The position numbers and the translations under genes were made by a program. A stretch of 64,000 bases of DNA from JACMLX01 sp031374935. GTDB taxonomy: Bacteria; Gemmatimonadota; Gemmatimonadetes; Gemmatimonadales; Gemmatimonadaceae. Location: assembly GCA_031374935.1 (NCBI GenBank), contig JANMHB010000169.1, forward strand, positions 1 through 64,000, read 5' to 3'. Positions within the stretch are counted from its first letter, which is position 1; each line of letters starts with the position of its first letter. Below are positions 51,612 through 61,286 of the stretch, in pieces. The notes below the pieces were generated by a model. That model saw only the letters and a program-made list of their open reading frames with translations, made no database searches and had not been told where the DNA came from.

Positions 51612-54539
51612 TCACCGCCCGCTGGACGCCTCCAGCAATCGCAATGACTTCTTGAATTCCTCGTCACGCGCGTCGAGTGCCAGGGCTTTCCGATACGCGT
51701 CACGCGCCTGCGCGACATTGCCCTGCTTCTCCAGCACCTGCCCCAATCGCCACCACGCCAGATCGAGCGTCGGTTCCGTCATCAGAATCGGCCCGCCGAT
51801 GTACGTGCGCAGCGCGGTTTCCGCCTCAGCCAGCCCCACGCCATGGATCGCGGCCAGCTGCCCGATGGAATAGAGCGCGGCGCGATCGGTCGGCATCAGC
51901 GACGCATACTTGCGCAGCGCCTCGAGTGCGACGTCCGCCTTGCCGAGCCGGTACGCAAGATCGCCCAGCGCAAACCACGCCGGAGCGCTGTCCGGTGCCG
52001 TCGTCGTCAGGGTGTGAAATATCGAGTCTGCAGCCGTGTTCCGTCCGCTGGCGCGGTCGAAATAGCCACGCATCAGCGCCCCGCGATACGGTGACTGCCG
52101 TTCCAGTCGGTGCAGTATCAGTTCCGCCTCGGCCCTGCTGCCGCCAGCCAGCGGCGGCAACAGGCGCGCAATCCATGCCAGTGATTCGAGGGCATCCACA
52201 CGAGTCGAGTCGCGCTCGAGTGCACGCGCGAATGCCGCGCGAGCGCGTCGTGCCGAGCGAAACCGGGCCGCGAGACTGCGCGGCGATCCCTTCTGCATGT
52301 ACGCCTGCCCGATCAGAGCCAGCTGGTCGGGCGAACTGTCGCGCGCAGCCGATAAGACCTCCAGGGCGGAATCCGGCTGCCCGCGCGAAAGCAAAGTGCG
52401 GGCATCGCCCGGCATTGCGGCATCCTGTCGCACCATCATGATCGCGCCCACGGCGAACACCAGGCCGAGGCGCGACGCCGTTGATCGCTGCGTGGTGCTG
52501 CTGGTGCGCCGCGCCGGGTAGTTGCGTTCAACCGCGGCGCACATGCCGCTGATCTTGGCCGCGAGCTCACGCGACACGGCGGCGTCCGTCGCGCTCGAGA
52601 GACGACGCACGTCAGCCCACAGCGTCTCGAGTTGCGCCGCCCCCTCATCACGACGCGTACCGATGAGCTGCATCCGCTCGCGCGAGCGAGCCAGTGCGTC
52701 GCGCTGATTCACCAGCAGCTCCACCGCTTCCGGATCACCCGATTCCGATTCGTGCAGCACGATCTCGGCCTCGAGGCGCTCCAGCTGTTCCCGCGGCGCC
52801 GTCTTCTCGAGCAATGCCAGCTCCCGCTCGTGTGCACTCAGCGTCTCCAGCAGCCGGCGTGCCGCGGTGGCTGCATTGCTGCCGGTATCGCTGGCACCTG
52901 GCGGCATCGTGCCCATCGCCGCCAGAATCTGCGTCACGAACTCCTGTGGTGTGGCGGGCTTCCGGTCCGCCGCGGCCTGGCGAAACACACGCTGGATCCG
53001 TGGATCGCGCCAGAACGCGGAATCGGTTGGCTTGTAGGTGAGTCTCTGGCGGTCCTGATAGCCGAGGTCGAACCCTTTGGCCGCGCGCCGGACGAGTATG
53101 TGACTCAGGACAGCAAGCGCTGTCAGGAGCAGCAGGAACGCCAGCAAAGCCGCCAGCACCGGCAGCGCATCGAGTGACGCCAGCCACCGAACCGAGTAGA
53201 CCGCGTGCGTACTCGGCACCATATCGCGAATGGCGCGTTTTCTTTCGTCGGTGGCCCACGCCATCAGCGGTCCTTCCACCAGCAGCATCCCGACCATCGC
53301 GGCCGTAACCAGTCGAGCTGCACGAATCGCAGGCGGAAGCTGGCCGTAGACATCCCCGGTGCGCCGCCAGCTTCGCGGCCACCACAGAAACCACCACCGT
53401 GGCGGCAACGTGATCACCCGGCGAATGGTGGACCATTCGTAGCCGCGCTCGCGCGCCGTACGAATCTGGAAGCCGTAGAGCGGAAAAATCAGCGGTGGTG
53501 TGAGCCAGAGCCAGATGGGCAGCGAGACCAGCGTCCCGCCTCTGAGCGCGGCGCAGAGCGCAAGCAGCACGCTGAGCACGATCACCACCACCGCCTTCGC
53601 ACCAAGATGCTGCAACTCCGCCAGCTCGTAGCTCAGCGTTTCGTCGGAGTATGCAACGCCACCAAGGGCCGCGCGCAAGCTCCGACCATCCGCGTATCGC
53701 TTCGCCGGCTCCTTCTCCAGGCAACGCATCACCGCATCGGTGAGGTCCTGCGGCACCGACGGCGCCACCTCCGACAGCGGCTTCGGTTTCGCCGATACGT
53801 GCTGCATCAACAGCTCGCGGAAGCTGCGGCCATCGAACGGCAGCGTGCCGCTCAGCATCTGGTAGCCCACCACGCCGACCGAATACAGGTCGCTGCGCCC
53901 GTCGATCTGCGGCTCCGCCGTCGCCTGCTCCGGTGACATGTAGTGCGGCGTACCCATCACCGATCCCACCTGCGTCAGGCTCGTACCCGCCTGCAGCGTG
54001 TCGGCGCGTGCGATGCCGAAGTCGGTCAGCAGCGCCCGACCGCTGGTGTCATCGATCAGGATGTTGTCGGGCTTGATGTCGCGATGAACGATGCCCTGCC
54101 GATGGGCATGATCGAGCGCGTCGACCACCTGTGCCAGCATTGTGCGCGTCGTCTCGACATCGAGAATCATTTCGCGCTCCATGCGCGCGGCCAGCGATTC
54201 ACCTCGGACGTATCCCATCACGAACCAGACCAGCCCGCGCCGTTCGCCGAACGCATAGAGCGGCACGATGCCTACATGCTGCAGGCTGGCGACGGTCTTC
54301 GCCTCGCGACGGAATCGCTCCAGCACGCCCGCATCGGTGGCCGAGCCAGGCGGCAGCACCTTGATCGCCACCAGTCGCTCCAGCGCACGGTCACGCGCGA
54401 GATACACCGCACCCATGCCTCCGCGCCCGATCAGCCGGACGACCTCGTATTCCTCCCCGATGGCTTCCACCAATGCCTCGCGCAGTGGATCGCCATGCAC
54501 CTCCTCGGCAGGGGCAGCAATCGTCGCACTGGCATCCAT
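51612..54539 (-). CDS. Membrane Ser/Thr protein kinase with C-terminal TPR region
   Basis: A 975-residue Hanks-type kinase. Glycine loop GRGGMGAVYLARD (about residues 38-50), Lys60 in VAIKVL, catalytic loop HRDIKPDN (Asp154), DFG (Asp173) and PHYMSPEQATAEP show an active enzyme. After about residue 310 come four hydrophobic helices in two hairpins, a long charged helical segment with coiled-coil character (about 570-680), a further membrane helix near 700, and TPR-like repeats (about 720-975, VLEKQGNVAQARDAYRKALA). GGAGG eight bases before the ATG at 54539 fixes the start. This is the Gemmatimonadota/Acidobacteriota-style kinase that may sense envelope signals; substrates unknown. Confidence 0.93.
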   Translation of the reverse strand: MDASATIAAPAEEVHGDPLREALVEAIGEEYEVVRLIGRGGMGAVYLARDRALERLVAIKVLPPGSATDAGVLERFRREAKTVASLQHVGIVPLYAFGERRGLVWFVMGYVRGESLAARMEREMILDVETTRTMLAQVVDALDHAHRQGIVHRDIKPDNILIDDTSGRALLTDFGIARADTLQAGTSLTQVGSVMGTPHYMSPEQATAEPQIDGRSDLYSVGVVGYQMLSGTLPFDGRSFRELLMQHVSAKPKPLSEVAPSVPQDLTDAVMRCLEKEPAKRYADGRSLRAALGGVAYSDETLSYELAELQHLGAKAVVVIVLSVLLALCAALRGGTLVSLPIWLWLTPPLIFPLYGFQIRTARERGYEWSTIRRVITLPPRWWFLWWPRSWRRTGDVYGQLPPAIRAARLVTAAMVGMLLVEGPLMAWATDERKRAIRDMVPSTHAVYSVRWLASLDALPVLAALLAFLLLLTALAVLSHILVRRAAKGFDLGYQDRQRLTYKPTDSAFWRDPRIQRVFRQAAADRKPATPQEFVTQILAAMGTMPPGASDTGSNAATAARRLLETLSAHERELALLEKTAPREQLERLEAEIVLHESESGDPEAVELLVNQRDALARSRERMQLIGTRRDEGAAQLETLWADVRRLSSATDAAVSRELAAKISGMCAAVERNYPARRTSSTTQRSTASRLGLVFAVGAIMMVRQDAAMPGDARTLLSRGQPDSALEVLSAARDSSPDQLALIGQAYMQKGSPRSLAARFRSARRARAAFARALERDSTRVDALESLAWIARLLPPLAGGSRAEAELILHRLERQSPYRGALMRGYFDRASGRNTAADSIFHTLTTTAPDSAPAWFALGDLAYRLGKADVALEALRKYASLMPTDRAALYSIGQLAAIHGVGLAEAETALRTYIGGPILMTEPTLDLAWWRLGQVLEKQGNVAQARDAYRKALALDARDEEFKKSLRLLEASSGR

Positions 54540-54717
54540 GCAGGGCTCCTCCGAAGCGTGATTCATTCCGCCCCGCGGCCGGCGAGGCGCGACAGCCGTG
54601 ACGGTCGGCCATCAGATTAACTGTACGGCTCAACGTCGCACAGGGCGCGCCCGATCCCGGACCGCGTCGCCTGCTGCATGACTGGGCACGGTGGCAGACA
54701 GGCGTAGATTCCCCCGC

Positions 54718-55407
54718 GTGTCGCACCACCTCTCCCTCGCCGGCGCCGATGTTGAACTGCGCGCAGATCGCGCCCTGTTCATTCGTGCGTCACGCACGCT
54801 GATCGTGGCCGACCTTCACTGGGGCAAAGCGGCGGCGTTTCGCGCGCTGGGCGTGCCGGTGCCACACGGCACCACCCGCACTGGCCTCGACCGGCTCGAC
54901 GCGGCGATCACCGATTCCGGCGCAGAACAGCTGCTGATTCTCGGCGACCTGCTGCACGCGCGCGCCGGCATGCAGGCGGGCATGATCGACGCGCTCGACC
55001 GCTGGCGCGCCACGCGGCGCCAACTGGCCATCACGCTCGTCCGCGGCAATCACGACTATCACGCCGGCGATCCACCGGCATCGCTGCACATCATGAGCGT
55101 CGACGCGCCGCTGCTCCTCGGGCCATTCGCATTGCACCATCATCCCTGCGACGACGCATCAGGCTACGTGCTCGCAGGCCACGTACATCCGGTGGTGCAA
55201 CTGCGCGGGCGCGGACGACAGAAACTGACGCTGCCATGCTTTGCCTTCGGCGCGCGCGGCGGACTGTTGCCGGCCTTCGGCGAGTTCACGGGCGGCGGTG
55301 TGATCGATCAGCGTGACTATGCCCGCACCTTCGTCATCGCCGACGACACGGTCGTACCACTGGAGCCGTCCGATACCACTCAGCTTCCGTATGTCACGCC
55401 CGGATAG
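54718..55407 (+). CDS. pdeM: Ligase-associated DNA-damage-response phosphoesterase PdeM
   Basis: About 229 residues of calcineurin-like metallophosphoesterase fold: LIVADLHWGKAAAFRALGV (first metal motif DxH), LLILGDLLHARAG (GD), LVRGNHDYHAG (GNH), LHHHPCDD and LAGHVHPVVQLRGRG (GHxH). The DLHxGK(A)xxFRxxG sequence is diagnostic for the PdeM family that normally sits with exonuclease, ligase and Lhr helicase. Here those three genes are 22 kb to the left (26770-32008). GTG at 54718 gives a normal N-terminus; another GTG at 54691 would add nine residues. The 3' end overlaps the site-2-type protease gene tail to tail by 28 bp. Confidence 0.88.
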   Translation: MSHHLSLAGADVELRADRALFIRASRTLIVADLHWGKAAAFRALGVPVPHGTTRTGLDRLDAAITDSGAEQLLILGDLLHARAGMQAGMIDALDRWRATRRQLAITLVRGNHDYHAGDPPASLHIMSVDAPLLLGPFALHHHPCDDASGYVLAGHVHPVVQLRGRGRQKLTLPCFAFGARGGLLPAFGEFTGGGVIDQRDYARTFVIADDTVVPLEPSDTTQLPYVTPG

Positions 55408-56084
55408 AGCACCGCCAGCGACCCGTTGAACAACGGGCTGAAGATGTAGCCGAACACCTGCCACGCCAGGAAATAGCCGACGAAATTCAGCGCCGGTGTG
55501 CGCCAGATCAGATTCTGCCACACCCGACCCTTCTCTTCACCAACGAGAAGAGGAATCGCCGCGCTGCCATCCATCGGCGGAAATGGCAACAAGTTGAACG
55601 CCGCCAGCAGCAGGTTCATCGAGAACATGGTGCCGAGGAAGAACGCCACCGCCACCATCACAGGGCCGCCGTCGGTGCCGACGATGTGACCGAAGCTGAT
55701 GCGATTCGGCGCATTGAAGATTCCGGCGAAGTCACCGGCGCGAATCGCGATTCCTGCCAGCAGCATCAGCAGCAGATTGGCCCCCGGACCGGCGAGCGCC
55801 ATCCACGCAGATCGCTTCGGATACTTCTGCGCCCACGCCGGATCGTATGGCGCACTGGCGAATCCGATCGGGAAACCCATCGTCAGCGCCGTCAGCAGCG
55901 GCAGGATCACCATGCCGAACGGCTCGCGCCGGATGTGCGGCAGCGGATCGAGCGAGACCTGACCGCCGTGATACGCGGTCAGGTCTCCACCGAGTTTGGC
56001 CGCCCACGCATGGGCGGCTTCGTGCAGCGTCGTTGACAGAAGGAAGACCACATAAAAGGTCAGTCCTTCACCGATTTTGTTCAT
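55380..56084 (-). CDS. Site-2-protease-type membrane metalloprotease (M50)
   Basis: A 234-residue membrane protein with about six helices. The zinc motif HEAAH (residues 21-25) lies in the first helix and the distal ligand in NLLPFPPMDGS (Asp172), spaced as in the minimal M50B rhomboid-like S2P homologues. ALAGPGANLLL (about 96-106) is also typical. No PDZ domain, so it belongs to the compact class rather than RseP. Intramembrane substrate unknown. Its last 28 bp overlap the end of pdeM on the other strand, coding on both strands. Confidence 0.9.
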   Translation of the reverse strand: MNKIGEGLTFYVVFLLSTTLHEAAHAWAAKLGGDLTAYHGGQVSLDPLPHIRREPFGMVILPLLTALTMGFPIGFASAPYDPAWAQKYPKRSAWMALAGPGANLLLMLLAGIAIRAGDFAGIFNAPNRISFGHIVGTDGGPVMVAVAFFLGTMFSMNLLLAAFNLLPFPPMDGSAAIPLLVGEEKGRVWQNLIWRTPALNFVGYFLAWQVFGYIFSPLFNGSLAVLYPGVTYGS

Positions 56085-56137
56085 TCAGCGCGAGTTGAAG
56101 AGTCAGACACGCCGAATGATACCCCACTTTCGCGAAA

Positions 56138-58330
56138 TTACCGACCGCTGCCGCCCACCGGCGCCGCTGCCGGTGCCACGGCCTTGGTCCCCTGCAGCCA
56201 GTACCCGAACCACTGCCGCAGGCGCCCCAGCCGATCGACCAGCAGCCACGGCTCGCCCGCCCGCGACAGATCGTGGTTCGACCGCGGATACCGCACGAAC
56301 TCGGCCGGAATCCCGCGCTTTTTCAGCGATTCATACCAGATCTCAGCACTACCCATCGCCGTGCGGAAGTCTTCCTCGCTCTGCACCAGCAGCATGGGTG
56401 TCCGTACGTTCTTCACGTAGCGAATCGGCGACAGGCGATCGTACAGCGCCTGATTGTCCCACGGCTTGCCGAAGAACTCGAACTCGGTCAGCCCCTGCGC
56501 ATCACTCGCGCCATACCAGTAAGTCCAGTCGGTGATCGTGCGATCGGTCTGAATGGCCGCGAATCGATTGGTCCTGGTGGCCATCCACGTCGTCATGAAC
56601 CCGCCGTAGCTGCCGCCGCTGGCACCCATCTTGGTGCTGTCGATGTCGGCGCGCCTGGCGATGATGTCCGTCGCCTTCATCAGGTCGTCGTAATCCTCGA
56701 GTCCCCAGCGACCGCGTGTGCTGAACGTGAAGTCTGCCCCGTACCCGCTCGAGCCGCGTGGATTGGTGAAGAGTACCGCAATCCCTTGCGCCGCCAGGTT
56801 CTGGAATTCGTCGAACCACCCTTCGTTGTACTGCGAGTGCGGGCCACCGTGAATGTACAGCACGACCGGATACTTCTTGCCGGCCTCGTAGCCGTACGGC
56901 TTCATCAGCCACGCTTCGATCTCCAGGTTCCCGACGCTGCGATAGGTGAATCGCTCGGCGTCACTCCACGCCACTTCGGCATTCAGGGCATCGTTGAAGT
57001 GCGTGATCTGCTTCTCGTTGCCGCCGTTGGCATCGGCAACGAACAACTCCGTCGGCCTGGTCATCGAGGTCGACACGTACGCCATCACCGTGCCCGCCGT
57101 ATTCATCGACGGGTTCGTGGCACGACGGCGCCCGCCGACCAGTTCCTTCGGCGCACCACCAGCCATGTCGGCGTCGAGAATGGCGGCGCGACCACCGATT
57201 GACGCCGTGAAGCGGATCGTGCCGTTCGACATCCAGGTGATGGTCTCCGGCTCGTACTGCCAGTTGCCGAGCAGGTTGCGCGGTGCGCCGCCTGCGACAT
57301 CGATCACGTAGATGCGGGAGGATTTCACTCGCGCGGGACGCCCAATGAACGCCAGCTGCTTGCCATCACGCGACCATTCCAGATCGGACTCGGCGCCCAT
57401 CCACTCCGCCACCTTCCGCGGTGCGCCACCGGCCACCGGCATCACGTAGATGTCAGCCTCGTTGCGCTCCGCTTCATCGCGCACCTTGTCGTACGGCAGC
57501 TGACCCAGCGAGTCGCGCTCGAGATCCACGATACTGTCGGGGCGCAGGCGTGCATCGGCGACGAACGCCACCCACTGACCGTCAGGCGAGACCACCGGGT
57601 TGCGATGCGAGTACAGGTCGCGCGTCAGCTGCACCTTGGCGGTGTCACCGTACGTCTGCTTCCAGAGCTGTGTCGGACGCCAGCTGCGCTTGGTGCGACG
57701 GCTCGGGACGAAGCCGGTGGCGTTCGACTTGAAGTTCATGTCGGTGAAGTGCCGACCATCGAACCGCGCCGGATCAGCGGGCAGGGTGATCGCTTCGAAC
57801 GGCGGACGGGCCAGTGCCGGCATGCGCGCGAAGGCATCGCGCGGCGCCGCACTGGAATCCACCGGAATGGCTTCCGACCAGATTGCGAACTGTCCACTCG
57901 ATGGCACCGTGCCAGTCGACGGCAACGTCGGCATCTGCATCGCCTCGCCACCCGGTGCATCGGCGCGAATCACCCACGTGTTGCCCTTGCCCTGCGGCCG
58001 CGTGGAGTTGAACAGCAGGTGTGTGCCGTCGGGCGTCCAGCGCGGGCTGCTGCTTTCATAGCCCGGCGATGTCCAGCGCTGCGGCGCGCTGCCATCGAGT
58101 GCGGCCATCCACACTTCCTGATGTCGCTTGTTCTCCGTCTCGCGAACGGTGGTGACGGTGAACGCGACGCGCTTGCCGTCAGGACTGACGGCAGGCTGGC
58201 TCACGGTGGTGACGCGATACCAGTCGCGGAGGGTCATGGCGCGCGGGGCCGACTGCGCCTGGAGCGCGCCTGTGAAACTAAGGCTCGCAAGCAGGACGCC
58301 GCGGGCAGTGGGGAGATTCACGAGGGACAT
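56138..58330 (-). CDS. S9-family prolyl oligopeptidase/acylaminoacyl-peptidase, secreted
   Basis: A 730-residue peptidase with a signal peptide (GVLLASLSFTGALQAQ). Residues about 45-440 form a WD40-like beta-propeller (repeats such as QPAVSPDGKRVAFTVT, PRWTPDGTHLLFNS). Residues about 460-710 are the alpha/beta hydrolase: oxyanion region YIHGGPHSQYNEG, nucleophile Ser574 in GASGGSYGGFMTT, acid in LLVQSEEDFRTAMG, and His686 in RSNHDLSRAG. It trims peptides of limited size entering the propeller cavity. The poorly conserved last 25 residues are alanine-rich. It stands alone, upstream of the palindromic element. Confidence 0.95.
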   Translation of the reverse strand: MSLVNLPTARGVLLASLSFTGALQAQSAPRAMTLRDWYRVTTVSQPAVSPDGKRVAFTVTTVRETENKRHQEVWMAALDGSAPQRWTSPGYESSSPRWTPDGTHLLFNSTRPQGKGNTWVIRADAPGGEAMQMPTLPSTGTVPSSGQFAIWSEAIPVDSSAAPRDAFARMPALARPPFEAITLPADPARFDGRHFTDMNFKSNATGFVPSRRTKRSWRPTQLWKQTYGDTAKVQLTRDLYSHRNPVVSPDGQWVAFVADARLRPDSIVDLERDSLGQLPYDKVRDEAERNEADIYVMPVAGGAPRKVAEWMGAESDLEWSRDGKQLAFIGRPARVKSSRIYVIDVAGGAPRNLLGNWQYEPETITWMSNGTIRFTASIGGRAAILDADMAGGAPKELVGGRRRATNPSMNTAGTVMAYVSTSMTRPTELFVADANGGNEKQITHFNDALNAEVAWSDAERFTYRSVGNLEIEAWLMKPYGYEAGKKYPVVLYIHGGPHSQYNEGWFDEFQNLAAQGIAVLFTNPRGSSGYGADFTFSTRGRWGLEDYDDLMKATDIIARRADIDSTKMGASGGSYGGFMTTWMATRTNRFAAIQTDRTITDWTYWYGASDAQGLTEFEFFGKPWDNQALYDRLSPIRYVKNVRTPMLLVQSEEDFRTAMGSAEIWYESLKKRGIPAEFVRYPRSNHDLSRAGEPWLLVDRLGRLRQWFGYWLQGTKAVAPAAAPVGGSGR

Positions 58331-58845
58331 GGCTCGATGGATGAGCGGTAAGTGGCAGTGCGGTAACGTCCGGGGATTGTACGGCCCGGAAGGCCATTGC
58401 GCTGGCCGACGCGAGGCTTAGCCCCGGCAGGTGCGGTCGCTCGGCCCGGCTGCTTCAGCGCTGAGCACTGCAAACCAACTGCATTGTGGGGAGACGCAGA
58501 GGCGCAGAGCCGCAGAGATTGAGGTAAGTGCATGAGGTGACGAAGCTGCTTCTGGAACAGCGCCGCGCGAACGCAGTTCCAACAGCATTTGCAGTTGCTG
58601 TCCTCTGCGGCTCTGCGCCTCTGCGCCTCCCCACAATGCAGTTGGTTTTCTGGACGGTCGCCTGTACGGTTCTCCGTCGCAGTCAGGCCGAGTCTGTTTT
58701 TCCCAGAGGTGATCTCGCGTGCTCAGGTGGCACGTCCACGGATGCTCGCGTCGGACCGGCGCGACCCTGACAGCTCGCGTACGGACCCGATGACCGGGCA
58801 AGTCCAGCCCGTGAAACTCTCTGCATGGGGCGCCGTGGTATTGCC
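58331..58845. other. Intergenic region occupied by a large palindromic repeat
   Basis: This 515-bp divergent gap between the S9 peptidase and the beta-lactamase-like gene contains the 177-bp inverted-repeat element described separately. The rest shows no gene; frames through the repeat are low-complexity and mirror each other. Confidence 0.6.
58472..58648. repeat. Long inverted-repeat element (46-bp arms, 85-bp centre)
   Basis: The left arm (58472-58517) and right arm (58603-58648) are reverse complements with one mismatch. Each arm starts at its outer end with AAACCAACTGCATTGTGGGG and continues inward with the periodic purine-rich motif CGCAGAGGCGCAGAGCCGCAGAG. The 85-bp centre encodes nothing. 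As RNA or single-stranded DNA it would form a very stable hairpin. No transposase is near and no flanking target duplication is obvious. It resembles a REP/MITE-like interspersed repeat, which would need genome-wide copies to confirm. Confidence 0.9.
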
Positions 58846-60012
58846 ATGCGCTTCGCCTCTCTGCTGCTATCCCTCACCCTGCTGCCAACACCACTCATGG
58901 CTCAGGTCATCCAGCAGCCCGTCACGACGCTCGACGGTCGGCGCCTGTCGCCGGAGTTGGTCGAACGAACGGTGACTCAGGCGATGGCCCGCGAACGGGT
59001 GACGGGCCTCACCGTGGCGATCATCAACCGGGGCGAGGTGGTGTATTTGCGCGCCTTCGGCAAGAAGAACGCCACCACGCATGCGCCGCTCACCACCGGC
59101 AGCACGATGTACGCCGCATCGTTCACCAAAACGATGTTCGCACACCTCGCAATGCAGCTGGTGGATGAGGGCGTGCTGGACCTCGATCGCCCGGTGGTGC
59201 AGTACGTACCGCGGCTCGATACAGTGGAGAAGTGGGCCGAGCTGACGACCGATCTGCGGCATGTGAAGATCACGCCGCGCATGCTGCTCAGTCACACGTC
59301 GGGGTTCTCGAACTATCGGTTCCTGAATCCCGGGGAGAAGCTGGTGATCAACTTCGAACCGGGCGCCCGCTACGCCTACTCCGGCGAGGGGCTCAATCTG
59401 TTGCAGTATGTGATCGAGCGCATCACCGGCACGTCGCTCACGGCGCTGATGCGTGAGCGAGTCTTCCAGCCGTGCGGCATGACGCGCACGAGCATGGTGT
59501 GGGATTCGACCTTTGCGGCGGACCTCGCGATGGGCCACGACACATCGGGCGCCATGGTCGGGCACAGCAAGCGATCCTCGCCGCGTGCGTCGGGGTCTGC
59601 CGATACCGACATCCGCGACATGGCGCGCTACCTGCAGGCCATGTTGCGTGGTGACAAGCTGAGCGCTGTGGCGCGCCGCACGATGTTCACGCCGCAGGTC
59701 CGGATCCGGTCGGATCATCAGTTTCCCACGCTGGATACACTGACCACGACGCGGGATGATGGCATCGCGCTGTCGTACGGAATCGGGTGGGGTCTGGTCA
59801 GGTCACCGTATGGCGTCGGGTTCTTCAAGGAAGGCTCGGACGACATTACGCGGAATCACATGATCGGTTTCGCTGATCGCCAGAGTGGGATGATCGTGAT
59901 GAGCAACAGCGGGCGGGGGGATCAGGTGTTTCCGGAGTTGTTCGCGGTGCTGCTGGGGGATCGTGTGTCGCCGTGGGCGTGGAACAGGTTGGTGCCTTTT
60001 GCGTTACACTGA
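58846..60012 (+). CDS. Serine beta-lactamase-family hydrolase (class C/AmpH-esterase type), secreted
   Basis: A 388-residue protein with a signal peptide (FASLLLSLTLLPTPLMAQ). Active-site SxxK is SFTK (about residue 87), preceded by GSTMYAAS, the second motif is YSGEG (the YxN tyrosine with Gly in place of Asn), and HTSGFSNYRF is the typical loop. The third motif near the C-terminus is not a clear KTG. The family includes class C beta-lactamases, D-aminopeptidases and esterases; the altered YxN makes true beta-lactamase activity unlikely. The ATG at 58846 is chosen because it leads straight into the signal sequence; one seven codons upstream is possible. Confidence 0.88.
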   Translation: MRFASLLLSLTLLPTPLMAQVIQQPVTTLDGRRLSPELVERTVTQAMARERVTGLTVAIINRGEVVYLRAFGKKNATTHAPLTTGSTMYAASFTKTMFAHLAMQLVDEGVLDLDRPVVQYVPRLDTVEKWAELTTDLRHVKITPRMLLSHTSGFSNYRFLNPGEKLVINFEPGARYAYSGEGLNLLQYVIERITGTSLTALMRERVFQPCGMTRTSMVWDSTFAADLAMGHDTSGAMVGHSKRSSPRASGSADTDIRDMARYLQAMLRGDKLSAVARRTMFTPQVRIRSDHQFPTLDTLTTTRDDGIALSYGIGWGLVRSPYGVGFFKEGSDDITRNHMIGFADRQSGMIVMSNSGRGDQVFPELFAVLLGDRVSPWAWNRLVPFALH

Positions 60013-60065
60013 GCCGCAGTTGGCTTCGACGCCTGATCAGGCGCGCTTTGTGGCATCGCGCCAGA

Positions 60066-61286
60066 TCAGCCGATGGCTGGCGTGGCGGCCCCGGGAACAT
60101 CGGCCTTTCCTGGCGACGGGAGCGCCGCAGTGCCTTCGCTGAGAATCTCGAGATACGCCGTATACGCGAAGACACGCCCACGCCGCTTTCCCGTGACCTC
60201 GCGCACAAGCCCCATCTGCTCGAGCTCAGCCAGTGCTGCATTGACCGTCGGCGCGCTGAGCGTCGTGGCTTTGACGAGAGAGTTCGCGGTGCCGTATGGG
60301 TTCCGCTGCAGCGTGTCGTGCACCTGGAGTGATGAGCCCGCGCGCGTACTTTCCGAACGAATACGCTGCCGGTCCGCCGCGAACAACGCCGCGATGCTCG
60401 CGGTCGCAGTGTATGCCTGATTGGCCGTCGCGATGACGCCGTCGAGGAAGAACTCGAGCCAGGCTTCCCAGGCGCCCTGCTCCCGAACCTCCTGCAGCAG
60501 GCGATAGTACTGCGCGCGGTGCGTCTTGAGGTAGAGGCTGAGGTAGAGAATCGGCTCGGCGATGACGCCGTTCATGCAGAGGAAGAGCGTCACCAGCAAT
60601 CGACCGATGCGTCCGTTGCCGTCGAGGAACGGGTGAATGGTCTCGAACTGAACATGCAACAGTCCGGCCTTGACCAGTGCCGGTAGCTGTGCCTCGTCAT
60701 CGTGGATGAAGCGCTCGAACGCATCGAGGCATTGATCGAGCTCCTGACCCGGTGGCGGTGGTATGAACAACGCGTTCCCCGGCCGTGTGCCACCAATCCA
60801 GTTCTGTGAGCGCCGAAACTCTCCCGGGCTTTTCGTCTGGCCGCGACCACTCTGCAGCAGCCGTTCGTGCAGCTGTCGCAGCAGTCGCAATGACAGGGGC
60901 AGTGTTTTCAGGGTGTCCAGGCCGTACATCATCGCATCCACGTAGTTGGAGATTTCGCGGATGTCATCGACCGGGCGGCCAGCACTTGCCTCGGTCTCGA
61001 ATCGCAACAGGTCGGACAGCGTCGACTGCGTGCCTTCGATTTGCGACGAGAGGACGGCCTCCTTCCTGACATACATGTAGAGAAACAGCGCGTGGCTCGG
61101 TAACTGTGCCGTGATGCCATCGAGGCGTCCAAGCGCTCGCTCTGCTCGCCCGAGCCGGTCGAGCAAGCTCAGCAAATCGACCGGAGGCACCGGCGGCAAA
61201 GGGGCCGGCAGGAATGCGCGGACGGTCTCCCCCAGTGTTGTCGTTTCGATGAAGCGTCCGGCTCGCCTGCCGATCCCGTGGGTCAT
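60066..61286 (-). CDS. Fic-domain AMP-transferase with self-inhibitory helix and winged-helix tail
   Basis: A 406-residue Fic protein. The catalytic motif HPFLDGNGRIGR (His218-Arg229) is intact, so nucleotide transfer (usually AMP) to a target hydroxyl is expected. The N-terminal inhibitory motif (S/T)xxxE(G/N) is present as S80SQIE84G85, making it a class II, self-inhibited Fic protein. FIPPPPGQEL is the flap. Residues about 325-385 form a winged helix (LSAPTVNAALAELEQMGLV), so it probably also binds DNA. The upstream region holds a 9-bp inverted repeat (61323-61381) that may be an autoregulatory site. Target unknown. Confidence 0.92.
   Translation of the reverse strand: MTHGIGRRAGRFIETTTLGETVRAFLPAPLPPVPPVDLLSLLDRLGRAERALGRLDGITAQLPSHALFLYMYVRKEAVLSSQIEGTQSTLSDLLRFETEASAGRPVDDIREISNYVDAMMYGLDTLKTLPLSLRLLRQLHERLLQSGRGQTKSPGEFRRSQNWIGGTRPGNALFIPPPPGQELDQCLDAFERFIHDDEAQLPALVKAGLLHVQFETIHPFLDGNGRIGRLLVTLFLCMNGVIAEPILYLSLYLKTHRAQYYRLLQEVREQGAWEAWLEFFLDGVIATANQAYTATASIAALFAADRQRIRSESTRAGSSLQVHDTLQRNPYGTANSLVKATTLSAPTVNAALAELEQMGLVREVTGKRRGRVFAYTAYLEILSEGTAALPSPGKADVPGAATPAIG

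Noticed and set aside
58472..58648. Inverted repeat as the two ends of an insertion sequence
   Set aside because: Only 85 bp separate the arms, with no transposase frame and no evident target duplication.
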